DNA of 64,000 bases, taken from assembly GCF_963583255.1 (NCBI RefSeq), contig NC_084818.1, forward strand, positions 15,874,222 through 15,938,221, read 5' to 3'. This document shows, one piece after another, positions 1 to 12,117 of this stretch (position 1 is its first letter; each line of letters begins with the position of its first letter). The notes under the pieces were generated by a model, which saw only the letters and a program-made list of their open reading frames with translations, did not search any database and had not been told where the DNA came from. Source of the stretch: Pyrus communis (taxonomy: Eukaryota; Streptophyta; Magnoliopsida; Rosales; Rosaceae). The translations under genes and the position numbers were made by a program.

Positions 1-2194
1 TGTTTTTCCTTAGTAAAGTAGTCTTTTAAGCTAGTTCTATGTGCTTTCAGGTTTTTAGGGCAAAGTATGCAAAAGGATGCATTTTGGAGCCTTTTGGAGC
101 AAATTAGAGCTTGGAATGGACATCATATGCTTGGAGCCAAGAGGATGGACGAAATTGAAGACTTGAAGATGATGATTCCTACTTGAGCAAGGTTTCCTAG
201 TTGAAGTAGGAAAGTCCCTAAATGGAAGATGGTTTCCTAGTTGAATTAGGATTCCTAGTTAAAATGGGTTTCCTAGTTGAATTAGGATTCCTAGAAGAAT
301 GAAGATTCCTACTCAAATAAGGTTTCCTACTTGATGAAGGAAAGTCAAAATCCAAATGGTCTCAAGTGAAGCAACAAAGCAGTTTTCCAAGACCAAGAAG
401 GAAAGGGAGTCCAAGATGATGAAGGAATGACAAAGACAAGGTTTCCTAATCCTAATAGGCAAAGTTTCCATGTGCAATGAGGAGTCCTTATCCATTTAGG
501 GCACTTTATCCATTTAGAAACCTTATCCTTGTTCTAGAACCCTTAACCATCATTGCCGTGAGTTTTCCTTGCATTAGAGGGTTTCTAGAAGCCCTAATCT
601 GCCCTATCCTTTAGTGCCGCACCTATCCCTTCTAGAAAGCTGATTTCCCTTGCCTTGCAAGGCATTCTAGAAGCCTTATCACCTCATCTCCTTACCTGCC
701 GCACCTAGGAAGCATTATCCCTTTTTGTTTCTGATTTCTAAGCCTACTTCCTTGTGGATTTGGGTTATTCAAGTCCATATCTGATTACCCTAGGGTTTTA
801 AGTGCCTATATATACTCATATTAACCCCTAGATCAGATCACCACCTCTCATACACATTCATTCATTCCAGAAATTCGTCCAACCCTCTCCACAACCTTGC
901 CGCAGCCACTAAACACCTTTCTCCTTAGTTTTAAGCTTTGCCGCACCATCCCCTTCCCCTAAACACTACTACATCCTTCCATAACCATGCATCCATACAC
1001 CTAAGGCCCTAAACCTGTCCCTAGACCTTTGTCGCACCAAGGAGGAGGAGAAGGAAGCTCGGAAGTTCATGCAATTCAAGTTCGCGTCACTGGAATTTCT
1101 AGGTGTTTCTTTTCCTTTGATTTCAATGTTTAATTTCAATTCTCTTTGTTTTGTGCGTATGAGGAACTAAACCCCCCCTTGGCTAGGGGGGGATTCGAAA
1201 TACATGTTTATGCTTGCGATATGATTTGATTACTTCTAATTACGTTTCATAAGTTGTGAATTCAATTTACTTATCTATGTGAATTACATTGATTGGTGTG
1301 TGTTGGTTGAGAGTGCACGCTTAATTATCATGCATAAATTGGATGCTAGGATATAAGGAAATTTCACCTAATCGTTATGGAATTATATTCACAAGTAGTA
1401 AAGGTTGATGATCTCAATCGCGTTAAGTAAATTCTTGGCATAAGTTTCATGCAATCATAGTAACAAGTGCTTCGTCAATGCTTATGGTTTTCATAGAACT
1501 TAATGATTCTTGCTTGTATCTCTATTATGCAATCATGTAGGGGACTGGTGGGGAATGTTTTGGGTTGTCGTATGCAATCATCCAATTCAATAACGTTAGG
1601 AAAATTTGAAGGTTAATTTAAGCGAACCTAATTAACTTGGGGCGTTGAGAATTCATGGGTTATTGAAAGCAATTGGAAATCGTTTTATATGCAAGTATAA
1701 CATGTGTGGAGATGAACCCCTTAGCTAGCTTCCCATCCATTCAACTCCATCAAATTCGTTTTTACAATCTGTTCTAATTTAAAAAGTTTGTTGTGTTTTT
1801 AAATTCGTGCAAAACCAATCCCCCTTTACTTTGTTGAGTCATAGTAGTTAGAAATCACTTTAGTTTGTGTTTTTAAGTGTCTTAGGTCAAAGTAAAACCA
1901 ATTTTCGTCCAAAGTTGTGTCTAGTGTTCAAAACTGCCCAGATTGTGTTTTTAAGGCAGTTTTGAGTGTTTTGGTGCTGTTTTGAGTCTTTTGGTTTGTT
2001 TTGGTGTTTTAAAGTTTAGTTTTGCATTCTTTGAGTCTAGTATAGTGTTTTAAACTTGTTTTTACGTAATTGAGTCAGTTTCCAAGTGATTAACAATCCC
2101 TCCTAATCCCCGGTCCAGAACGATCCCTACTTACATTCTTCACTACAATTGATAAAAAGAGGGTTTAATTTGTGTGCTTATAATTTTCACATCA
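1..2194 (+). repeat. 5' LTR of the Athila element (left end missing)
   Basis: Matches 9924-12117 base for base except 19 substitutions. By comparison with the 3' LTR, 53 bp are missing to the left. It ends ...CACATCA at 2194, six bases before the primer binding site. A TATA-rich box lies at 805-814. Confidence 0.95.
805..814 (+). promoter_or_regulatory. Candidate TATA box in the 5' LTR
   Basis: TATATATA stretch after a GC-poor region and before pyrimidine-rich leader sequence; the same box is at 10728-10737 in the 3' LTR. Position is reasonable for an LTR promoter, but the transcription start is not shown by sequence. Confidence 0.45.
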
Positions 2195-2200
2195 AATTTT

Positions 2201-2218
2201 TGGCGCCGTTGCCGGGGA
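2201..2218 (+). other. Primer binding site (tRNA-Asp type)
   Basis: TGGCGCCGTTGCCGGGGA matches the complement of the 3' end of plant tRNA-Asp, the usual primer of Athila elements. It sits six bases inside the 5' LTR end. Confidence 0.9.
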
Positions 2219-2312
2219 TTAGCAACTTTGCTAATCCCTTGGATTGTTATTTTCGTTTTCTTATTAGATCATATTCTTATGTTAATTTGTTTCATGTTTT
2301 AGGTACTTGTTT

Positions 2313-3542
2313 ATGACTCGGAGTTCTAATCCGGTTCACGAACATATTTTAGACTTTGACGACGATTTTGAGCGTGATTTGAGACGTAAGAGGAAGAACC
2401 CGGAACCTAGTGAATCAAGTGCAAGTTCCGAGTCCGTCTCTGAATTTGAAGAAGAAGTGGAAGACATGGCAGCGGACAACCGAACAATCAAGGAGCTTTC
2501 TGCTTCGGGATTGGCCAATGCCGCACCCTTGTGCATCCAATACCCAAGGGCGGCTCAAGACAAGACTGCCGAGTTCGAATTGAAGTCAAGCCTGTTACAT
2601 CACATTCCGAAGTACCATGGGCTATCCATGGAAGATCCGAACAAGCACTTGAAGGAGTTTGAAGTTGTTTGCTCAAGCATGACTCCGGTGAACGTGGATG
2701 AGAGCATCTTGAAGATGAAGGCCTTTCCCTTTTCTCTCCAAGAGAAAGCGAAAGATTGGTTGTACGAATTGGCTCCCGGAATTGTCACATCATGGGAGAG
2801 CATGAAACGAGCTTACTTGGAGAAGTTTTTCCCAACTTCTCGAGTCATCCTCCTACGAAAAAGGATAAGTGGAATTCAACAAGATGAAGGTGAATCATTT
2901 CCTACTTATTATGAACGTTTTAAATCTCTTGTTGCTTCATGTCCACAGCATCAAATAAAGGAGGAACTACTTCTACAATACTTTTACGAGGGACTTCTAC
3001 CTATTGAACGTCAAATGCTAGATGCCTCAGCGGGAGGAGCCTTGGTGGACAAGACCCCCACAGCTGCAAAGACCTTGATTGCTAATCGAGCATTGAATGC
3101 TCAACAATACGAAGGCATTGGACAGAGGAGTACCCCACGGCAACACCAAGTCAATGAGGTAAGTACCATAACCGAATTTCAAAATCAAATGGCTAACCTT
3201 ACTACGTTGCTTTCTCAGGTGGTGGAAGGTCCAAAAGTCAAAACCGTAGCTTCTTGTGGCGTATGCTCCATGCAAGGACACCCTACGGACAAGTGCCCAC
3301 AATTAATCGAGAATGGAGGGTGGGAGACACTCAATGCCGTGGGATATGGCAACCAATACCAATCACGTGGTGATCCATTCTCTAATACTTACAATCCCGG
3401 TTGGCGTGATCATCCGAATTTCAATGGCGAGACCCCCAACAAGGTCAACAACAAAGCGAATTTAGGCAACAACCCCCGGGTTTCTATCAAAAACCGTTGG
3501 CACCACCACAAGCCTAAGCACAACCTGCCCAAAGCAATATAG
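2313..3542 (+). pseudogene. Athila gag (frameshifted at its C-terminal end)
   Basis: Encodes the retrotransposon capsid/nucleocapsid protein. First in-frame ATG is at 2313; an upstream TTG is not a likely start. About 410 codons: an acidic N-terminal part, a retrotransposon gag domain around residues 85-230 (with WESMKRAYLEKFFP near residue 160) and one CCHC zinc knuckle CGVCSMQGHPTDKC at about 3255-3298. The last ~20 residues are in a shifted frame: relative to the pol frame, one base appears lost in the C run at 3473-3477, and the pol frame also has a TAA at 3515-3517. In related elements gag and pol form one ORF, so the stop at 3540-3542 is probably a product of decay, not a programmed gag-pol boundary. 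Confidence 0.88.
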
Positions 3543-6500
3543 GTAATTCAAGTGATAATGATAAGATTTTTCAATTACTTACTACTTTGACGCAGGAAGT
3601 CCAAACTCAAAACAAAGAGAGGCAAATCCAAGACAAGAGGGTGGACAACTTGGAGAAGCAAGTGGGACAGATTGCCGAGTTCATGGGGCAATTTCGTGAG
3701 CAAGGAAGGTTGCCTAGCTCAACGGTGGTCAATCCGAAAGGTGGATTCGAATCTGCAAAAGCTATGCATTTGCGAAGTGGAAAGCAAGTCGGATCTGACC
3801 TCAACCCATCCAAATCACGTTCCAACGAGGAGGACGAGTTGAGAATTGAAGAGGATGAGCAAAGGCCACTCACGGCCAAGGTGGAACCAAATGTGCCGCA
3901 AGTTCCAAGTGATACCAAGTCGTCCAATTCGTCCAATAAAGGTAAAAACGTGTCAAGTTTGGTTCCTACTAATGAATTTCCTGCGAATGTTCCTTTTCCT
4001 AGTAGGTTTAAGCAAACAAAGAAAGAAGAAGCGGAAAATGACATTTTGGAGACGTTTCGGAAAGTTCAAGTCAATATCCCCTTTTTGGATGCAATCAAGC
4101 AAGTCCCGAGGTACGCCAAGTTCTTGAAGGAACTTTGCACCAATAGGAGGAGGATTTCGACCAAGGAGGTGGTCAAAGTAGGTGAAAACGTCTCAGCCAT
4201 CTTACAACGCAAGCTGCCCCCAAAATGCAAAGATCCGGGTAGTTTTACAATTCCGTGTGTTATTGGTAATTCTAGGTTTGAATCTGCCATGTTAGACCTA
4301 GGTGCATCTATAAATGTCATGCCATATTCAATTTATGCATCTATGAACCTAGGAGCGTTGAAAAACGATGGTGTGATCATACAATTAGCCGATAGATCTA
4401 ATGCCTATCCAAAGGGAGTTTTGGAAGATGTGTTGGTGCAGGTTAATCATTTGATCTTCCCGGCGGACTTCTACGTACTTGAGATGGATGAATCGGACCA
4501 TGCCCCTTCATTGCCCATCCTCCTCAGAAGGCCATTCATGAAAACTGCTCGTACGAATATTGACGTATATAATGGCACTTTGACCATGGAATTCGATGGG
4601 GAAGTTATTAATTTCAATCTTTCTGATTCTATGAAGTACCCTAGTGAGAATCATTCGTGTTTTGCTATTGATATAATTGACTCTTTGGTGCAGGACTATT
4701 TAGACAATTTGAAGGATGATGCACTTGAATTGGTCATTGCACAAGGAAGGAACATGCAAAACATGGAAACAACCACCAAGGAACCCCACGGCATGCATGA
4801 GGAATCCTTGGCCGTGCCCCCTAATGAGGATATTATTGCGATGGTGGCTGCCCTCGAGTCATTGCCATCACAATCGGGTAAGTTTTTGGACCCTATTTTA
4901 AGTTCAGTTTCGGCTAATAAAATGCTTCCCTCAGTTGTGCAGCCACCTACACTTGAACTTAAGCCGTTGCCTAGTCATTTGAAGTATGTTTTCTTGGGCG
5001 AGGATGACACGTTGCCCGTCATTATTTCATCCTCACTCACGGCACAAGAAGAGAGCAAATTGGTGCGAGTGCTTAAGGAGTACAAAACGGCAATTGGATG
5101 GACCTTGGCCGACATCAAGGGAATTAGCCTTACTACATGCATGCATCGCATACTTCTAGAGGAGGGGTCCAAAACATTCCGAGAGGCTCAACGCCGTTTC
5201 AACCCTCCGATGATGGAAGTTGTGAAGAAGGAGGTAATCAAGCTTTTGGATTGTGGAGTAATCTATCCAATCTCGGATAGTAAGTGGGTCTCACCCGTTC
5301 AATGCGTTCCGAAGAAATCTGGAGTGACTGTGGTTGCAAATGCCGAGAATGAACTTGTTCCTCAACGCATTCAAACCGGTTGGAGGGTGTGCATCGATTA
5401 TAGGAAGCTAAACGCCGCAACAAGGAATGATCACTTCCCACTGCCGTTCATCGACCAAATGCTTGAGAGGTTAGCCAGTTATGCTTTCTATTGTTTTCTT
5501 GATGGTTATTCTGGTTATAATCAAATTGTCATAACACCCGAAGATCAAGAAAAAACCACTTTTACATGCCCCTTCGGTACTTTTGCATATCGTCGCATGC
5601 CTTTTGGTTTATGTAATGCACCTGCTACATTTCAACAATGCATGATGAGCATATTTTCTGATTATGTTGAGAAAATCATTGAAGTATTTATGGATGATTT
5701 TAGCGTGTTTGGTGATTCTTTTGATGGTTGCTTGCATAATCTTAGTTTAATCTTAAAACGTTGCATTGAAACTAACCTTGTTCTTAATTGGGAAAAATGC
5801 CATTTCATGGTTAAACAAGGCATAGTTTTAGGTCATATAGTCTCTGAAAACGGTATTGAGGTTGATAAGTCGAAAATAGATCTTGTACGTCACTTACCCT
5901 CTCCAACTTCGGTTAGAGAGGTTCGTTCTTTTCTTGGCCATGCAGGATTTTATCGTAGGTTTATCAAGGATTTCTCGAAGGTTGCACAACCTCTTTGCCG
6001 TCTCCTACAAAAAGACGTGACGTTTGAATTCACCAAGGAGTGCACGGCATCATTCAACCAACTTAAGGAGTTGTTGACCACGGCACCCATCATTGTTCCA
6101 CCGGATTGGAGTCTACCTTTCGAGCTCATGTGTGATGCGTCCGACTATGCTTTAGGAGCAGTTTTAGGACAAAGAAAGGACAAGAGGCCGCATGTCATCT
6201 ACTACGCCTCACGGACATTGAACGATGCACAATTGAACTACTCCACTACGGAAAAAGAACTTCTTACCGTTGTCTTTGCTTTAGATAAATTTTGATCATA
6301 TCTAATTAGCACTAAAGTAATTGTTTTCACTGATCATGCAGCTCTGAAGTACTTGCTCACTAAAAAGGAGGCCAAGCCACGGCTAATTCGATGGATGTTG
6401 CTACTTCAAGAGTTCGACATAGAGATTCGGGACAAGAAGGGAAGTGAAAACGTGGTGGCTGACCACCTAAGCCGAATGGTGCACAATGAAGAGGCCCTAC

Positions 6501-7855
6501 CCATTGCCGAGACATTCCCCGATGAACAATTGCTGTCCATTAAGGTTAGTGCACCTTGGTATGCCGATATTGTTAATTTTTTGGTGTCAAAACGTATTCC
6601 AAGTGAGTTCACTATGCACCAATGTGATAAACTTAGGCATGATGCACGGTTTTATGTGTAGGATGATCCGTACTTATGGAAATTTTACCCCGATCAGATT
6701 ATACGTCGTTGTGTGCATGATTCTGAATGTCATTCAATTTTGAGTTTTTGTCATACATATGCATGTGGAGGGCACTTTGGCACACAACGCACGGCCCTCA
6801 AAGTGTTACAATGTGGATTTTATTGGCCTAGTATTTTTAAGGATGCTAGAACGTTTTGCCTAACATGTGATAAATGCCAAAGAATGGGTGGTATTAGTGC
6901 AAAGGACCAAATGCCGCAGGTTTCTATCTTAAATGTTGAAATTTTTGATGTTTGGGGTATTGATTTTATGGGTCCCTTCCCTTCATCGTATGGTTTCATG
7001 TATATTTTGCTTGCGGTTGATTATGTGTCAAAATGGGTGGAAGCCAAGGCCACCCGGACTAATGATTCTAAAGTGGTTGCAGATTTTATTATAACTAACA
7101 TTTTTGCAAGGTTTGGAATTCCACGAGTGATCATTAGTGATGGAGGGTCACACTTTTGCAATCGGACCATTGAAGCGTTATTGAGGAAATACCATGTCAC
7201 CCATAAGGTTTCTACACCTTACCATCCTCAAACGAATGGCCAAGCCGAGGTTTCCAACCGAGAGATCAAGCAAATACTTGAGAAGACTGTTGGGCCAACA
7301 AGGAAGGATTGGAGCTTACGGTTAGATGATGCACTTTGGGCGTATCGTACGGCGTACAAAACCCCCATTGGGATGTCCCCCTTTCGACTTGTCTATGGCA
7401 AGGCGTGCCATCTTCCCGTGGAGTTGGAGCATAAAGCTCTTTGGGCCGTCAAGAAGTTCAACATGCACTTAGATGAAGCGGGAAGTACTAGGAAATTCCA
7501 ATTGAATGAGCTTGATGAAATACGGCACGAGGCGTACGATAATGCAAGCATTTACAAGCAAAAGACCAAAGCTTTCTATGACAACATGATCCGTGGGAAA
7601 TCATTCTCAATTGGGCAGAAAGTGCTATTGTTCAATTCCCGTTTACGTTTGTTTCCCGGTAAGTTACGTTCTAAGTGGATTGGACCATTTGTTATTACTA
7701 ATGTTTTTGTTCATGGTGCAGTCCAAATCCAAAGCTTGAAAACGGGACAAGAATTCAAGGTGAACGGGCATCGTTTGAAGCCCTATTATGACACCTTTGT
7801 GGAGCATGCCGTGGATGACATACCCTTGGAAGCCGTGGGCCCAAGTAAGGAGTGA
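3542..7855 (+). pseudogene. Athila pol: protease, RT, RNase H, integrase (two internal stops)
   Basis: One reading frame with premature stops TGA 6293-6295 and TAG 6659-6661. Protease: DLGASINVMPYSIY near 4297-4338 (active site D-[LTS]-G-A). Reverse transcriptase: about 5080-5950, with FGTFAYRRMPFGLCNAPATF and FMDD as the catalytic YxDD variant at 5689-5700. RNase H: about 6110-6480, interrupted by the TGA. Integrase: zinc finger H-x-H...CDKC near 6730-6885, then the DDE core ([28 protein letters not shown]) at 6955-7270. The terminal TGA is 7853-7855. Domain order RT-RNaseH-integrase identifies Ty3. The protein cannot be made in one piece from this copy. Confidence 0.92.
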
Positions 7856-9855
7856 ATGAGGTCTTCGTCCGGCTGTACGACGTTAAAGCAAGCGTTACTT
7901 GGGAGGCAACCCATGCATTCAACAAAGGAAGCCTGAGAAAGCACTCCAATTCCAGATTTGCGTTCCTAAACTCTTCTCTTTGTTGCTATTTTGTTTCTGC
8001 CATGTTAGGTTGTTTAGTTGTTGTTTTGTTGTTTGTTTGTTAATTGTGTGAGTCTATGCTTGAAACATTGAGGACAATGTTTGATTTAAGTGTGGGGGGG
8101 GGGGGGTAACCAAGGTGTTTTGATGCAAATTCGTAGGGTTTTGTCACCCATAATTTCAAATGTTGTTTCTTGCTGTTTTTAGGTGTTTTTAGGCTGTTTT
8201 GGTGTGTTTTAGTATTTGTTGTTCTAAAAATCCGAAAATCCCAGAAAAAATTGAAAAAAAAATTGTTTTGAAAACCCAAAAAAAGTTGTTTTTAAGTTGT
8301 TTTTGTGTGTTTGTTTGTGTCTTAGGGTACCTTCCAACACAATGATGAGGATTCGGTTTGTAATTGCATGACTGTTAAAGAGAATGATTAACATGGATGA
8401 AAGTTTGATTTACTCTTTGTTTATGCTTGGTTGTGGTAATAACTTATGACTTCACATGTAATCAAAAAGAAAAAAAATTAGTTTTTGTAACATGCTTGAA
8501 GGAAGGAGCTCAAACAAATGCTACAACCTTATGAGACTTGAGCCTAAACGTTTATTTGGAGAGTTAAAATCTGTGCATTCTTGTTTTCTAAAGTCGTTGC
8601 ATGATCTCATTATTCTTTGCTTGGTTGCTACTTAGAAGACGTTTCATCATTTAGTTCCAAACACTAGAACTCATGCCCAATTCATTCAAAGCATGTTATT
8701 GATTTGCATAACACATATTCAAGATGAAGTTGTGTAGTGACCACCATAGCCAAATTGCCATATTTCCCTATTTCATTTGTTTTGTAGGATTTAACCCCGT
8801 TGAGCCTTGTGTAGCCTACTTTCTTTGTTAACCCACAATTATCCTCACCTAGCCTAGAGTAGGACCACCCATACCTTTGTTCTTGAAGCATAGTAAAAGC
8901 ATAACTCAAAGATGAATTCCTTTTGATCATTGCATTGTAGAAAACAAGTGTGGGGGAAGGATTCTTGATATATGGGTGTGCCAAAGTCTTGAATGAGGCA
9001 CGAAAAAAAAAAAAAAGAGAAAAAAAAAAAAATTCCGTGCAAAATAGAAAGAAAAAAAAAAGAAAAAGTTGTGAAAAGTATGAAAAGGAGTTGAAAGAGC
9101 ATAAAATGAGCTCTAAGTTGTTGGTTATTGAAGAAAGGGTCCAAAACGTTGCATTTGACCCTAAGTATGCACGTGTATTCCCCTTTGTGTTTAAAGTTAT
9201 TTTCTGCACTCTAAAGTGAATTCTAAGTATCAAGTTCATTGCTTTGCTTACTATTGTTTAAAGAACGTTTGTTTTATCCTTTACCTTTCTTTGTTAGCCA
9301 ATACCCCTAGCCCCATTACAACCCTTGACTTTAATCTTGAGTGTTATGTGTTTCAATTTGTGGAGTTTAAAATTGGTACGAGCATATGGTGTCACTGGTT
9401 CTCGCATCTAAGTAGTAGCGTTCCATTCATGAGATCATATCTAAACATGTTATTAACTCCGGAAAGTGCTTTCTTTGTCATACATATATGTGAGGATTCG
9501 TTTTCATATTTACATCTATCTCCTCACATATACCTAGTGTAGGGTGTGTAGTCAGAAAATCCGTGTGAAAATTGAGTGCATATCTAGTAAGGAATTGAGG
9601 AAATTCTCTAAGGCATGTTACTACGATCAGAATCATGTTTAAGTGGTTATTTGTGAACTAATGAGTAGTGACTATGATTAAGTAAAGGCTTAAGCGTAAA
9701 GATGGCTAAAATCTGTGGGAATGATGATTTTTAACATGTCATGTGCATTGGAAATCCCTGAGGCGATTGTTGGAAGGTGTAGGTTGTGTTTTACTCGTTT
9801 TACTTAGGTTATTTACTTTGTTTCATTTTGTTTTGCTCGAGGACTAGCAAAAGCT
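7856..9855 (+). other. Athila 3' internal region without an intact ORF
   Basis: In some Athila elements this interval holds an envelope-like ORF; here only short broken frames are present. It contains the hairpin AAACATTG-AGGA-CAATGTTT (8063-8082), polypurine-like tracts at 8088-8107 and 8946-8960, and an A-rich low-complexity stretch at 9003-9065. Confidence 0.7.
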
Positions 9856-9870
9856 AAGTGTGGGGGAATT
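9856..9870 (+). other. Polypurine tract
   Basis: AAGTGTGGGGGAATT lies directly before the TGATAG start of the 3' LTR, the expected place for plus-strand priming. Confidence 0.85.
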
Positions 9871-12117
9871 TGATAGGAGCATATTTACGCACCTTAGTTT
9901 AGCTTGTTTTTGTGCATTTATAGTGTTTTTCCTTAGTAAAGTAGTCTTTTAAGCTAGTTCTATGTGCTTTCAGGTTTTAAGGGCAAAGTATGCAAAAGGA
10001 TGCATTTTGGAGCCTTTTGGAGCAAATTAGAGCTTGGAATGGACATCATATGCTTGGAGCCAAGAGGATGGATGAAATTGAAGACTTGAAGATGATGATT
10101 CCTACTTGAGCAAGGTTTCCTAGTTGAAGTAGGAAAGTCCCTAAATGGAAGATGGTTTCCTAGTTGAATTAGGATTCCTAGTTAAAATGGGTTTCCTAGT
10201 TGAATTAGGATTCCTAGAAGAATGAAGATTCCTACTCAAATAAGGTTTCCTACTTGATGAAGGAAAGTCAAAATCCAAATGGTCTCAAGTGAAGCAACAA
10301 AGAAGTTTTCCAAGACCAAGAAGGAAAAGGAGTCCAAGATGATGAAGGAATGACAAAGACAAGGTTTCCTAATCCTAATAGGCAAAGTTTCCATGTGCAA
10401 TGAGGAGTCCTTATCCATTTAGGGCACTTTATCCATTTAGAAACCTTATCCTTGTTCTAGAACCCTTATCCATCCTTGCCGTGAGTTTTCCTTGCATTAG
10501 AGGGTTTCTAGAAGCCCTAATCTGCCCTATCCTTTAGTGCCGCACCTATCCCTTCTAGAAAGCTGATTTCCCTTGCCTTGCAAGGCATTCTAGAAGCCTT
10601 ATCACCTCATCTCCTTACCTGCCGCACCTAGGAAGCATTATCCCTTTTTGTTTCTGATTTCTAAGCCTATTTCCTTGTGGATTTGGGTTATTCAAGTCCA
10701 TATCTGATTACCCTAGGGTTTTAAGTGCCTATATATACTCATATTAACCCCTAGATCAGATCACCACCTCTCATACACATTCATTCATTCCAGAAATTCG
10801 TCCAACCCTCTCCACAACCTTGTCGCAGCCACTAAACACCTTTCTCCTTAGTTTTAAGCTTTGGCGCACCATCCCCTTCCCCTAAACACTACTACATCCT
10901 TCCATAACCATGCATCCATACACTTAAGGCCCTAAACCTGTCCCTAGACCTTTGCCGCACCAAGGAGGAAGAGAAGGAAGCTCGGAAGTTCATGCAATTC
11001 AAGTTCGCGTCACTGGAATTTCTAGGTGTTTCTTTTCCTTTGATTTCAATGTTTAATTTCAATTCTCTTTGTTTTGTGCGTATGAGGAACTAAACCCCCC
11101 CTTGGCTAGGGGGGGATTCGAAATACATGTTTATGCTTGCGATATGATTTGATTACTTCTAATTACGTTTCATAAGTTGTGAATTCAATTTACTTATCTA
11201 TGTGAATTACATTGATTGGTGTGTGTTGGTTGAGAGTGCACGCTTAATTATCATGCATAAATTGGATGCTAGGATATAAGGAAATTTCACCTAATCGTTA
11301 TGGAATTATATTCACAAGTAGTAAAGGTTGATGATCTCAATCGCGTTAAGTAAATTCTTGGCATAAGTTTCATGCAATCATAGTAACAAGTGCTTCGTCA
11401 ATGCTTATGGTTTTCATAGAACTTAATGATTCTTGCTTGTATCTCTATTATGCAATCATGTAGGGGACTGGTGGGGAATGTTTTGGGTTGTCGTATGCAA
11501 TCATCCAATTCAATAACATTAGGAAAATCTGAAGGTTAATTTAAGCGAACCTAATTAACTTGGGGCGTTAAGAATTCATGGGTTATTGAAAGCAATTGGA
11601 AATCGTTTTATATGCAAGTATAACATGTGTGGAGATGAACCCCTTAGCTAGCTTCCCATCCATTCAACTCCATCAAATTCGTTTTTACAATCTGTTCTAA
11701 TTTAAAAAGTTTGTTTTGTTTTTAAATTCGTCCAAAACCAATCCCCCTTTTCTTTGTTGAGTCATAGTAGTTAGAAATCACTTTAGTTTGTGTTTTTAAG
11801 TGTCTTAGGTCAAAGTAAAACCAATTTTCGTCCAAAGTTGTGTCTAGTGTTCAAAACTGCCCAGATTGTGTTTTTAAGGCAGTTTTGAGTGTTTTGGTGC
11901 TGTTTTGAGTCTTTTGGTTTGTTTTGGTGTTTTAAAGTTTAGTTTTGCATTCTTTGAGTCTAGTATAGTGTTTTAAACTTGTTTTTACGTAATTGAGTCA
12001 GTTTCCAAGTGATTAACAATCCCTCCTAATCCCCGGTCCAAAACGATCCCTACTTACATTCTTCACTACAATTGATAAAAAGAGGGTTTAATTTGTGTGC
12101 TTATAATTTTCACATCA
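9871..12117 (+). repeat. 3' LTR of the Athila element, complete
   Basis: 2247 bp, TGATAGGAGC...CACATCA. It matches the 5' LTR with about 0.9% divergence over the shared 2194 bp. The junction with ATCTT (12118-12122) marks where the target duplication would begin. Confidence 0.95.

Larger units (their letters stand above)
1..12117 (+). mobile_element. Athila-type Ty3 LTR retrotransposon, nearly full length
   Basis: Order on the plus strand: 5' LTR (1-2194, truncated by the window edge), tRNA-Asp-type primer site (2201-2218), gag, protease, reverse transcriptase, RNase H, integrase, a 2-kb region without a sound ORF, polypurine tract (9856-9870) and 3' LTR (9871-12117). The constant offset of 9923 between the LTRs at both ends means there is no net indel, and I count 19 mismatches in 2194 aligned bases. 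Primer site, long LTRs and gag/pol motifs fit the Athila lineage of Ty3 elements. gag-pol is broken by one frameshift and three nonsense codons, so this copy is not autonomous. The 5' target duplication lies outside the window. Confidence 0.93.

Noticed and set aside
2201..2218. tRNA gene fragment
   Set aside because: Only 18 bases match tRNA-Asp and they sit next to the LTR; this is a primer binding site. The same applies to 48094 and 62769 for tRNA-Met.
8682..9239. 185-codon minus-strand frame, considered as an envelope-like ORF
   Set aside because: It runs across A-rich low complexity giving a poly-Phe stretch, is antisense to the element and has no envelope features.
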